Assembly (NCBI RefSeq): GCF_017744445.1
Contig: NZ_JAGIBH010000009.1
Location: forward strand, 62,001 to 126,000
Reading direction: 5' to 3'
DNA length: 64,000 nucleotides
From: Caulobacter sp.
GTDB taxonomy: Bacteria > Pseudomonadota > Alphaproteobacteria > Caulobacterales > Caulobacteraceae
Shown: one piece after another, positions 8,408 through 16,669 of the stretch
How the letters are laid out: each line of letters starts with the position of its first letter
Position numbering within the stretch: position 1 is the stretch's first letter
Translations under genes and position numbers: made by a program
Notes under the pieces: generated by a model
What the model saw: only the letters and a program-made list of their open reading frames with translations
Told to the model about the DNA's origin: nothing
Database searches by the model: none

Positions 8408-9976
8408 TCAGAACAGCCCCTTGAATTCAGGATCTGCGTAGTAGCGAACCTTCCGCGCCAGCGTCGGGTTCACTCCCGGCCGGAGCAGGATCAGCGAACC
8501 AGCATCAATGCGCATGACCTCGTCAGGCGTGAGGAGATCCCTCCGCGCTAGATTGACGTTGGTCGAGCTGCCATGCGTCGAAAAGAGCTCGTCTCCGGCC
8601 TGCGATTTTGACTCGCCGCTGGTGCTGTAAACCTCGGTCGTGACGCCCATCGACCGCGACACCCAGGTCGCGGTGTCGATGTCGGCGACATTGAAAACCT
8701 GAATGACCCGCGCATTGGCCAGGAAGGTCCCGGCGTGATCGCCATAGGCGCTCTTGAGCTGATGAAGATCCTGCAGGATCGCCCAGATCTGAAGGCCGTA
8801 CCCGGCCATCAGACCAAATGCGCGCTCGACCGGCTCCAGATAGCCGAGGGCGGAAAACTCATCCAGCATGAGCAGTACGTCAGGACCGCCGCGTTCCGCG
8901 CCTACAGGCCCACGCGCCAAGGCGCCGATCGTCTGCACCACCATCAGCCGCAGCCAGCGGGCGTGCGTTCGCAACCGCTCAGGCGGCAGGACCAGAAACA
9001 AGCTCACCAGCCCGGTTTGCAATTCGCTCAGCGAGAAGTCCGACCGCTCCAGCACCCTCGCCATGCGCGGACTGTCGAGGAAGTGCGTGTGCCGCTGCGC
9101 CGCAGATAACACGCCCGCGGCCTCCCGATCGCTCTTGCCAAGATGACGATTGGCCGCCCGGGCGACGAGACCGCCGGCCGCGCCACTGTCCTGCATCGCC
9201 TTCAGCATCTTCGTGAAGGCGTCCGGCGCGGCGGTGAGAAGATCCCGCACCGTGATCAGGCTGCGAAGGTATTCGGGCGCTGTCGTCACAACGTGGAGGA
9301 TGACGCCGGAGATCAGCGCCTTGGCTTCCTCGTTCCAGTGCGCTTCGCCGGATTGGCCGGGCGGATCGTAGACCAGCGCCTCGGCGATCGCCGCCACGTC
9401 ATCGACAAGGTCGAGGCTATCAGTGTCCAGCGCTGAAAGCGGATTGAACGCCGCGCACGGCTGGCCCGACACGTCGAACGGATCGAGCACGAAAACCGGC
9501 CCCATGCGCGCGCGCGTCGCCGCCGTGATGCGCGTGTTCTCGCCCTTCGGATCGACGCAGAGAACCGAGCGGCGCAGATCGAGCATATTGGGGATGATCG
9601 TCCCGACGCCCTTGCCGGCCTGGGACGGCGCGATGGTCAGCAGATGCGCCGGACCATTGTAGCGAAGCAGCCTGCCCCGCATTGAGCGGCCGACGATTAG
9701 ACCCTCGTCGCCGCCGAGCGTCCGGGCGATCTCGTCCTCGCGACTGAACCGCGCCGAGCCGTGCGCGTCGGAGACCGCGCCATCAGGCCACCAGCGCCGC
9801 CAACGCAGGAAACCGATCAGACCGCCGAGCAGACTCGTAACGACAAGCACCGGAATACTCACGCGAGATCCAACCGGTCCGACGGCGGCGATAATGGTGA
9901 GCACGAAGCCACCGACCAACCGCCCGACGAAGAGCCCGAGCAGGATCGCGCCGATCAGGGTGACGGTGCGGATCAT
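8408..9976 (-). CDS. traG: Type IV coupling protein TraG (VirD4 family)
   Basis: 522 residues. An inner-membrane ATPase that links the relaxase-DNA complex to a type IV secretion channel. Two N-terminal membrane segments (about 4-34 and 41-57) precede the ATPase domain. The P-loop is APSQAGKGVGT at 116-126, in the VirD4 form, and Walker B is LLMLDEF at 368-374. The start ATG overlaps the traD stop, giving a traC-traD-traG operon as on Ti-type plasmids. It is shorter than plasmid TraG proteins (about 630 residues), mainly at the C terminus. No secretion-channel genes are present, so it must dock onto a channel supplied elsewhere. Confidence 0.92.
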   Translation of the reverse strand: MIRTVTLIGAILLGLFVGRLVGGFVLTIIAAVGPVGSRVSIPVLVVTSLLGGLIGFLRWRRWWPDGAVSDAHGSARFSREDEIARTLGGDEGLIVGRSMRGRLLRYNGPAHLLTIAPSQAGKGVGTIIPNMLDLRRSVLCVDPKGENTRITAATRARMGPVFVLDPFDVSGQPCAAFNPLSALDTDSLDLVDDVAAIAEALVYDPPGQSGEAHWNEEAKALISGVILHVVTTAPEYLRSLITVRDLLTAAPDAFTKMLKAMQDSGAAGGLVARAANRHLGKSDREAAGVLSAAQRHTHFLDSPRMARVLERSDFSLSELQTGLVSLFLVLPPERLRTHARWLRLMVVQTIGALARGPVGAERGGPDVLLMLDEFSALGYLEPVERAFGLMAGYGLQIWAILQDLHQLKSAYGDHAGTFLANARVIQVFNVADIDTATWVSRSMGVTTEVYSTSGESKSQAGDELFSTHGSSTNVNLARRDLLTPDEVMRIDAGSLILLRPGVNPTLARKVRYYADPEFKGLF

Positions 9977-10299
9977 TTCGCCGCTTCATGCTTCAGCCGA
10001 TCGCGCTCCGCATCGGCTTCAAAGACATGCCGCCCGCGATGTCGCCACCGCGCCAGCACGTCGGCGCGGCCGGCGTCATGGAGCTGATCGGCGAGTTCGA
10101 GCAACCCGCCCAGCAGAGCCGCGCGGTCGTCATCGGTGAGATCGACGAGGCCGGCCTTAGTGACGAGGCCGCCCAGTTCGACCAGGTGGTGAGTGCGCTC
10201 GCGGCGCTGCACGACCCAGGCTCTCGTATCGAGGCGCGCGGCTACGGCCTCAGCCCGTCGCACCAGCGCCAGGTTCTTGGCCAGCGCCCGCGCCGTCAC
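9973..10299 (-). CDS. traD: Conjugal transfer protein TraD (Ti-type, small)
   Basis: 108 residues as called. The region ERTHHLVELGGLVTKAGL resembles the conserved core of small rhizobial TraD proteins encoded between traC and traG. Its exact role in DNA processing is not settled. It overlaps the traC end by about 50 bp if the first ATG (10299) is used; a later start inside the basic stretch would remove most of the overlap. Its stop overlaps the traG start, so the two are co-translated. It is basic and alpha-helical, with no membrane segment. Confidence 0.75.
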   Translation of the reverse strand: MTARALAKNLALVRRAEAVAARLDTRAWVVQRRERTHHLVELGGLVTKAGLVDLTDDDRAALLGGLLELADQLHDAGRADVLARWRHRGRHVFEADAERDRLKHEAAK

Positions 10300-10558
10300 C
10301 AGCAGACGCCGCCGCCAGCTTGCGGCCCGCGCCCTTGCGAAAGAAGGCCTCGCCCTCCGACTTCCAGGCCTCCCGTGATTTGGCGTCCTTGGAGGCCTTT
10401 GCCGTCAGGAGCGCGCCGGCCAAAACCTCTGGGTCGAGCTCGTCCGCCCCCGTGGCGATGACGAGTTCGCCCAGTTGCTTGATCTTCTGGCTTTTGAGTT
10501 GCTTTGCCTTCGCCGCCAGAGCCGTCAGCTCGGCGTCGATGTCGCGGGGTTTGCGCAT
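10250..10558 (-). CDS. traC: Conjugal transfer protein TraC (Ti-type)
   Basis: 102 residues, close to the usual length. It is a Lys/Ala-rich, mostly helical basic protein beginning MRKPRDIDAELTALAAKAKQ, which matches the small TraC proteins thought to act as relaxosome accessory or primase-like factors next to oriT. It is the first gene of the leftward traCDG operon and diverges from traA across a 176-bp gap holding the oriT candidate. The C-terminal tail is low-complexity (Ala/Gly/Glu). Function is inferred from position and similarity only. Confidence 0.75.
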   Translation of the reverse strand: MRKPRDIDAELTALAAKAKQLKSQKIKQLGELVIATGADELDPEVLAGALLTAKASKDAKSREAWKSEGEAFFRKGAGRKLAAASAGDGAGAGQEPGAGATG

Positions 10559-10671
10559 AGCTCATGGCCTCCTGCGATGGAGCCCGCCCCGCGCCGTAAA
10601 TACCAAAGGTTGTAGCTTTCGCGCAAGTTGTTTAAACTCGCCATGTGCCGCAAGTCAGGCCGATCTGCGAT

Positions 10672-10702
10672 CGGAGTGCGCGCTTATACGTCGTTCCGAC
10701 GT
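10672..10702 (+). other. Candidate oriT / nic region
   Basis: The gap between divergent traC and traA holds the stretch GTGCGCGCTTATACGTCG (10676-10693), closely resembling the nick region of Ti/RSF1010-type origins as I recall it. It is followed by an inverted repeat ACGTCG/CGACGT (10688-10693 and 10697-10702, 3-nt loop). Position between traC and traA is where Ti-type plasmids keep oriT. The exact nick site is not shown. Confidence 0.7.
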
Positions 10703-10734
10703 GCACGAAGGAGCGAAGCTGAAGGAACGCCGCG

Positions 10735-13437
10735 ATGGCGATCTATCACTTCTCAGCCAAAGTGATCAGCCGCGCCAACGGCTCCAGCGCGGTGGCCGCC
10801 GCCGCATATCGCTCAGCCTCTCGCCTGCATGACGAGCGACTCGACCGACCGCACGACTTTACCAACAAGGCCGGCGTCGTTCACTCCGAGATCCTGGCGC
10901 CCAACGAGACCGCACGCGCTGCTTGGCCGGATCAGGTGCGTTTGTGGAACGCCGTCGAAGCTGGCGAGAAGCGTAAGGACGCCCAACTCGCCCGCGAGGT
11001 CGAGTTCTCCATTCCGCGCGAGATGGATCAGCAGCAGGGCGTGGCTCTGGCCCGCGACTTCGTTCAGCGCGAGTTTGTCGATCGCGGCATGATCGCCGAC
11101 CTCAATGTGCATTGGGACGTCGCTGAGGACGGCAGTCCTAAGCCGCACGCCCACGTCATGCTGACCATGCGCGAGGTGGCTCAGCGCGACGATGGATCGG
11201 CGGCGTTCGGCGCCAAGGTCCGCGACTGGAACAGCCCCGAGCTTTTGACCCATTGGCGTGGCGCCTGGAGCGAGCATGTCAACGAGCGGCTTGCGCAGCT
11301 CGGACTTGAGGCGCGGATCGACCATCGTTCCTTCAAGGACCAGGGCATCGCCCTGGAACCGCAGGACAAGATTGGTCCAGCCGGGTCGCGCCGCGACGAG
11401 CGTGGCGCAGCCGCGCAGCGCGCTCAGGACCATCGCGGGATCGCGCGGCGCAATGGCGAACGGATCATCGCTGACCCAAAGGTCGCGCTGTCGGCAATCA
11501 CCCATCAGCAGGCGACATTCACCGAACACGACCTGGCCCGCTTCGCTCACCGCCACAGCGACGGCAAGGACCAGTTCGACCGGGTCAAAAGCGCGATCCG
11601 CACATCGCCGGAGTTGGTGGCGCTGGGGCGCGATGGTCAGGGGCGCCAGCGGTTCACCAGCCGCGAGATGCTCGACGTTGAGCGGCGGCTGGAGCAGTCG
11701 GCCCAAGCGATGGCCGAGCGTCGCGATCATGGTGTCAGCGCCGGCCGGCAACACGCGGCCTTGGCCAAGGGCGCGGCCGCGGGCCTGACGCTGTCCGGCG
11801 AGCAGCGGGACGCTTTCAGGCATGTCACCGGCCGCGAGCGGCTAGCCATGGTCGTCGGTTACGCTGGCAGCGGCAAGAGCGCCATGCTGGGCGTCGCCAG
11901 GGATGCTTGGGAAGCGCAGGGCTACCGGGTTCAGGGCGCGGCGCTTTCCGGCATCGCCGCCGAGAACCTTGAGGGCGGATCGGCTATTCCCTCGCGCACG
12001 CTCGCCAGCTTGGAATACGGCTGGGCGCGTGGTCGCGATCAACTCTCCGCCAACGACGTGCTGGTGATCGATGAGGCCGGCCTTGTCGGCTCGCGGCAGA
12101 TGCAGCGCGTCCTGGATCATGCCGAAGAGGCCGGAGCCAAAGTGGTGATGGTCGGCGACGCCGAACAGCTCCAAGCCATCGAAGCCGGCGCGGCCTTCCG
12201 CGCTCTGACCGAGCGGCACGGCGCCACCGAGATCAGCCAGATCCGGCGTCAGCGCGAGGACTGGCAACGGCAATCGACGCGGCATCTAGCAACAGGCCGA
12301 ACAGACCAGGCGCTCGCCGCTTATGAGGCGGCAGGCATGGTCCAAGGCCATGACAGCAAGGACGCCGCGCGCGGCGCCGTGATCGAAGGTTGGGCCAACG
12401 AGCGTCGCGCCGATCCGCAGGCGTCGCGGATGATGCTGGCCTACACCCGCGAAGACGTCAGTGCCCTCAACAGTCTGGCTCGCGAGCGGATGAAGGCCGA
12501 CGGCGAGCTTGGGCCAGATCATGCTGTGAAGACGACACGTGGCATGCGTGACTTCGCCACCCGAGATCGGGTGATGTTCCTGCGCAATGAGCGTTCGCTG
12601 GGCGTGAAGAACGGCACGTTGGGGACGGTCGAAACGATCGGCGGCGGCGCCATGGGTCTCCGGCTCGACGATGGTCGGCGCGTCAGCGTTGATCTCAAGA
12701 CCTACAACGATCTCGATCACGGCTATGCGGCCACCATCCATAAGTCGCAGGGCGTCACGGTCGATCGCACCCACGTTCTGGCCAGCGGCCATATGGACCG
12801 GCACGCGGCCTATGTGGCGCTCAGCCGGCACCGCGACGGCGTGGCGCTGCACTACAGCCGCCAGGACTTCCCAGAGCGGCGCGATCTCGTGCGGACCTTG
12901 GGGCGCGATCGGCCGAAGGAGATGGCGCTCGACTACCCGAAAGAGTTCGCGACGCGGCGGCAGATCGAAGGACCGGCCGATGGCGCCGGTCGGGGCCGGT
13001 TCGGCGGGTTTAATCCGAAGCCAGATCAGAACAAGGCGCCCGATCTCGCCCCGCTCGGCGGGGTCCAAGACGATCGGGTCGCCCATCGCGCGGTGCGCGG
13101 CTACGCGTCGGCGGTGATGGACGCGCAGCGGATGCAACAGGCTGGCTTGCCGATGCTCGAGCACCAGAAGCTGGGACTGGAGCGCGGTGCTCAAGCCGTG
13201 GCGGGCCTGTGGCCGGGCGCGGCCAAGCACTTGGCCAGTGCGGTGGGGAAGAGTCCCGGCCTGCTGGCAGCCGCAGCCCAGGGGCGCACGGGTGCGGCTC
13301 TGGCCGCCATGAAGGTGGAGCGACTGGCGCCTGAGCAGGCGCGGTCGCTCTCAAAGGGCATGGATCAGGATCGTGGGCGCAGCCTTGGCGATGAGCCGAT
13401 CAAGAGCCGCGACCGCGATCGTGGTTGGGAAAGGTAG
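10735..13437 (+). CDS. traA: Conjugative relaxase-helicase TraA (MobQ / Ti type)
   Basis: 900 residues. It nicks oriT, becomes covalently attached to the strand and unwinds it. The N-terminal MobA/MobL relaxase domain (1-210) has the candidate catalytic Y4 near the start, a conserved segment at 11-30 and the metal-binding PHAHVML at 137-143. The RecD-like helicase domain has Walker A GYAGSGKS at 375-382, Walker B IDEAG at 445-449, HKSQG at 669-673 and YVALSRHR at 693-700. It is about 200 residues shorter than Ti TraA, the loss being in the C-terminal tail. Divergent from traCDG across the oriT candidate. Six bp before the next gene, suggesting co-transcription. Confidence 0.94.
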   Translation: MAIYHFSAKVISRANGSSAVAAAAYRSASRLHDERLDRPHDFTNKAGVVHSEILAPNETARAAWPDQVRLWNAVEAGEKRKDAQLAREVEFSIPREMDQQQGVALARDFVQREFVDRGMIADLNVHWDVAEDGSPKPHAHVMLTMREVAQRDDGSAAFGAKVRDWNSPELLTHWRGAWSEHVNERLAQLGLEARIDHRSFKDQGIALEPQDKIGPAGSRRDERGAAAQRAQDHRGIARRNGERIIADPKVALSAITHQQATFTEHDLARFAHRHSDGKDQFDRVKSAIRTSPELVALGRDGQGRQRFTSREMLDVERRLEQSAQAMAERRDHGVSAGRQHAALAKGAAAGLTLSGEQRDAFRHVTGRERLAMVVGYAGSGKSAMLGVARDAWEAQGYRVQGAALSGIAAENLEGGSAIPSRTLASLEYGWARGRDQLSANDVLVIDEAGLVGSRQMQRVLDHAEEAGAKVVMVGDAEQLQAIEAGAAFRALTERHGATEISQIRRQREDWQRQSTRHLATGRTDQALAAYEAAGMVQGHDSKDAARGAVIEGWANERRADPQASRMMLAYTREDVSALNSLARERMKADGELGPDHAVKTTRGMRDFATRDRVMFLRNERSLGVKNGTLGTVETIGGGAMGLRLDDGRRVSVDLKTYNDLDHGYAATIHKSQGVTVDRTHVLASGHMDRHAAYVALSRHRDGVALHYSRQDFPERRDLVRTLGRDRPKEMALDYPKEFATRRQIEGPADGAGRGRFGGFNPKPDQNKAPDLAPLGGVQDDRVAHRAVRGYASAVMDAQRMQQAGLPMLEHQKLGLERGAQAVAGLWPGAAKHLASAVGKSPGLLAAAAQGRTGAALAAMKVERLAPEQARSLSKGMDQDRGRSLGDEPIKSRDRDRGWER

Positions 13438-13443
13438 TGTGGC

Positions 13444-14127
13444 GTGCCGAACGAAGCGTATGGCGATCCGGCCGAGGAAGCATTCGGCCAACTGCGGACC
13501 GAGGTCGCCTTGTTGCGGCGGGCGGTCGAGGGCTTGGCGGCGGCCGAGGAGCGGCACGAGCCGGTCGACTACGGTCCGACGTTGGGCAAGATGGCCGTTC
13601 AGCTCGCGGCGGTGGACAAGCGGATGGAGGCCTTGGCGCAGTCGCCGTTGCTCAGCATGACGCCGGCTAGAGTCGCGGGAGAGGTGCAGGCAGTGACAGC
13701 GCGGGCCAGGCAGGAGGCCCAGGGCGACTGGTCGCGGGCGCAGCGCGCGTTGGACGATGCCGTGCGGTCGTTGGGTGAGATCATTCCGCGTCCCCGTGCG
13801 GCGCACGATCAAAGAAGGTGGGTGATCGCCGCAAGCGCCGGTGGCGTGATGGCGGGCATCGTCCTTTGGATCGGTCTGTCAGGGCCGATCGCGCGCGCCC
13901 TACCCGATCGCTGGCAGGTGGCCGAGCGGATGGCGGCGGCCACGCTGAAGCAAGATCGATGGTCGGCAGGTCAGCGGCTAGTCGCGAAGGCGAAACCCGA
14001 GTCTTGGCGTGCGATGGTCGACGACCTGAGGCTGGTTGACGACAATCGCAGCGCCTTGGAGGCGTGCCGCGCCAAAGGAAGCGCCACGTGCAAGATTTCA
14101 ACGCGGCCGGTGGGTGCGTCGCGCTAG
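13444..14127 (+). CDS. DUF6118-like protein with one membrane segment
   Basis: 227 residues from a GTG start that lies 6 bp after the traA stop with GGAAAGG upstream. The N-terminal half is coiled-coil-like and charged (about 10-110). One hydrophobic segment at about 127-150 (ASAGGVMAGIVLWIGLSG) is followed by a soluble C-terminal part. This architecture and its place right after traA match the DUF6118 proteins often found in alphaproteobacterial integrative elements. The function is unknown; a membrane tether for transfer is only a guess. The 235 bp that follow contain no credible gene. Confidence 0.72.
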   Translation: MPNEAYGDPAEEAFGQLRTEVALLRRAVEGLAAAEERHEPVDYGPTLGKMAVQLAAVDKRMEALAQSPLLSMTPARVAGEVQAVTARARQEAQGDWSRAQRALDDAVRSLGEIIPRPRAAHDQRRWVIAASAGGVMAGIVLWIGLSGPIARALPDRWQVAERMAAATLKQDRWSAGQRLVAKAKPESWRAMVDDLRLVDDNRSALEACRAKGSATCKISTRPVGASR

Positions 14128-14362
14128 CGCCAAGAACGGACGTTGACGCCCTCCCAGGAACGCGATGTTCGCAAGAGGAGCGCTGGGTTCATCCGCCACA
14201 CTCGACGGCCGACGCCGACTTTACACTGCGGCCCGACCTCTATCTTGGCCCGTCCGAGGACTTGGGGCTTAAGCCTCGCGGCGATGGCGAACCGGGCTCG
14301 CGCTCGACCTTATCCATGAACGAGCGATATATCGCTGTGGCGCGATGGGGCGGGGCGCGCGG

Positions 14363-15613
14363 CTAGACTTTCGGCTTGGGGCCGAACATCGGAAAAAACG
14401 ACCGCTGCTTCTTGAGGCGAAGCGTGTCCTCGACCGAAATGGTGTTGCCCTTGCGGCGGACGCCGCCTTCGGGGGTCAGGACCTCGAGATCTTCATTCTC
14501 GAGCATGGCGGCATGAATATCGTCCTTGTGGGCAGGCGTCGCGCTGTAAGCGGTTTCATAGAACTCGCTCATCGTCATAACGTCGCCGGCCTCCATTACG
14601 AGATTAGGGATGTCGGCGTGCAACTGATCACGCGCGGCGACCCGATCGTTCTCCTCGAACAGGTAGAGACGGCCTTCATTGGCGGGGTTGTAATTGAACA
14701 TCCGTAAGCCAGAGCGGCCGAAATGGTCTAGTTCGCCATTGTCGTGCAGGACGTTGTTATAGACTTGGCGAGCTCGGTAATTGTTGGCCAGGTGCAGCAT
14801 CCAGTAGCGCCAGCCGTCGGGATTGCGGATCGAGAATGGGCTGACGAAGGGCGCGCACACCTTGAGCGCCTCGTAGACCGTCTTCTCCGCCGCTCCGAGC
14901 CACTCCTTCTTGGACATCAGCTTTTCGTCCAGATGACGCAATTGCTCTGACGTGATGCTCAAATGCCGAAGTTGGCGTTCGAGCAGCGCCGGGTCACGTT
15001 TGCTGAGGTAAGTCATCAGCGTCTGGACCGCGAAGGTGTAGAAGACCTCCGTCGACGCAGTGATGCGCATGATGTCCTGGACGGTGGCGACCTGGACATC
15101 AGCGTGGCCGTATTGATCTAGGTTGAAGATGACGCTTCGGTAGCGGCCGCCCTCGACGATCGCCTTCATGGCGGGATAGGCCAGCTCGAATGGGTCGGAG
15201 AAGTACTGCGTCCGAATGTGAAGCTTGGAGGGCTTGTCTTTGATGGCCGCCACCAGAGGCTCACATCGTGATCGGAGTAGCTCAACGACGTCAGGCGATG
15301 CGTCGTTGAATACGAGCATCGCCTCGATCTCGATGGGCTTCATGCCCTTAATGGCTCGCTGAATACTGATCTGTTCGAGAGTGCTTTCGAGTTCCTCGAG
15401 AAAGATTAGTGGTGATCCAGAAGCGCCGCAGTTGTAGCGACCGCCGCCGGCGAAGCCATCGACGATGGCGATGCGGAAACGCTCTTGCGAGGGGAGCTGG
15501 CATCGGACAAGCAGATACTGGCGGAAGTACTCCCGCAGAATCTTATGCTTACGTCGGGAATGGTCGTCCAGATTGGCCTTTTCGACCCAGTCGTCGTAAC
15601 CCGCTGTCTTCAA
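14363..15613 (-). CDS. tcmP: Three-Cys-motif partner protein TcmP (copy 1)
   Basis: 416 residues. TcmP proteins are defined by their recurrent pairing with three-Cys-motif (Gp37/Gp68) proteins; the activity is unknown. Family marks: a KHKILREYFRQYL helix at about 23-35, VDGFAGGGRY at 51-60 and FNLDQYGH at 163-170. The first of these resembles motif I, and the second motif IV, of Rossmann methyltransferases, so an AdoMet-type fold is possible (my inference). The C-terminal 80 residues look like a winged helix. It lies 30 bp downstream of the three-Cys gene in the same direction and is surely its operon partner. Confidence 0.85.
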   Translation of the reverse strand: MKTAGYDDWVEKANLDDHSRRKHKILREYFRQYLLVRCQLPSQERFRIAIVDGFAGGGRYNCGASGSPLIFLEELESTLEQISIQRAIKGMKPIEIEAMLVFNDASPDVVELLRSRCEPLVAAIKDKPSKLHIRTQYFSDPFELAYPAMKAIVEGGRYRSVIFNLDQYGHADVQVATVQDIMRITASTEVFYTFAVQTLMTYLSKRDPALLERQLRHLSITSEQLRHLDEKLMSKKEWLGAAEKTVYEALKVCAPFVSPFSIRNPDGWRYWMLHLANNYRARQVYNNVLHDNGELDHFGRSGLRMFNYNPANEGRLYLFEENDRVAARDQLHADIPNLVMEAGDVMTMSEFYETAYSATPAHKDDIHAAMLENEDLEVLTPEGGVRRKGNTISVEDTLRLKKQRSFFPMFGPKPKV

Positions 15614-15643
15614 GCTCCAACCCCGTCGAACGCGGGCGCGAAG

Positions 15644-16420
15644 TTAGATCTCCGGCGCCGCTGGCATCTCGTTCCAGGTCTGCCCGCGATACACGCGGCC
15701 GTTGGCCTTCTTGGAACGTTTCTTGTTATCCTTGCCCCAAGTGCCCCACTGCTTAAAAAAGAAAGCTGTGCCGTAGATATCGCATTGCGCGTAAATCTCG
15801 TCGATCCAGTCCTCCCGGATCGGACGCGCATTGAGCCCGCTCTCGCCGCCGACGATCGCCCAATGAATATCGGTGAGATCCGTCCGGCCGGCCGGGCCGA
15901 TCAGGGGCTCAAACGAGATGAAGCGGATGGCGGCCGGCACGGCGCGCAGATGGTCGATGCGTCCGGCGACGTCGGCGTTTTCCACGCTGGTACCCAGCCA
16001 AACGTTAGGGAGGACCTCCGGGATCGCGCGCGAAACGACCTCGGCCATGCGCTCGGGTCGCTTGGTCAAGATCTGGTAGTTGTGATGCGGCGTCTCGCGC
16101 ATCACGCGCCAGACATCGACGATGAACTCTTCGCTGACGGCGTCATGGAACAGATCGCTCATCGAGTTGACGAAGATCTTCCTGGGCTTGCGCCAGCTAT
16201 ACGGGATCTCAAGCGCCGAGCGGTCTTCACGCACGACGCCGTTCCAAATCGCGCGCTTACCGCTCTTACGGGTTAGTCCATCATACTTCGGCACGCCCAT
16301 AGCTTCGAGGCGTCGCGCCATCTGCATGGCGTAGCAGTTGGTGCACCCAGCGGTGACGATTGAGCAGCCCGCCACGGGATTCCAGGTGGCGTCGGTCCAC
16401 TCGATTTGCGTCTCAGCCAT
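15644..16420 (-). CDS. Three-Cys-motif protein, phage Gp37/Gp68 family (DUF5131)
   Basis: 258 residues. The N terminus carries WTDATWNPVAGC and then two more cysteines: C19, C26 and C29, spacing C-x6-C-x2-C, followed by YAMQMARR. This is the three-Cys motif. It resembles a radical-SAM cluster loop but with longer first spacing, so an iron-sulfur cluster is plausible and unproven. Other conserved segments are FVNSMSDLFHD (about 83-93), ILTKRPERM (about 116-124), WLGTSVEN (about 140-147) and the C-terminal FFKQWGTWG. It is transcribed with TcmP copy 1 (30 bp gap) and is divergent from TcmP copy 2, which shares its upstream region. The family occurs in phages and mobile elements. The substrate is unknown. 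Confidence 0.9.
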   Translation of the reverse strand: MAETQIEWTDATWNPVAGCSIVTAGCTNCYAMQMARRLEAMGVPKYDGLTRKSGKRAIWNGVVREDRSALEIPYSWRKPRKIFVNSMSDLFHDAVSEEFIVDVWRVMRETPHHNYQILTKRPERMAEVVSRAIPEVLPNVWLGTSVENADVAGRIDHLRAVPAAIRFISFEPLIGPAGRTDLTDIHWAIVGGESGLNARPIREDWIDEIYAQCDIYGTAFFFKQWGTWGKDNKKRSKKANGRVYRGQTWNEMPAAPEI

Positions 16421-16669
16421 AGGTCAAACTCTCGTGTCGCGCCTCAAACGAGACGTGCTGCCGTGGCCCACCTTCCAACTTCAAGCGGAAAGAACTCGTT
16501 AAGCATAACTATGCACCGCAAGTTCTTCTGGCGACCACTGTGGGAGAGCCCCACGTCAAGAGCGGACGCCATGGTCGCTCGACCCTGGCGAGTTTTTCTC
16601 GACGCCCACACGCGGCTTTGCAATGGTGAATCGCGCCGCAGGTGGACGGCGGGCTGCCACGAGCACGTG

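Noticed and set aside
15644..16420. Ordinary radical-SAM enzyme
   Set aside because: The cysteine spacing is C-x6-C-x2-C rather than C-x3-C-x2-C, and the other segments match the Gp37/Gp68 family.
16406..16669. N-terminal extension of TcmP copy 2 from ATG 16406
   Set aside because: It is Arg-rich, unlike the rest of the protein, would overlap the divergent gene start, and family-like sequence begins only after 16670.
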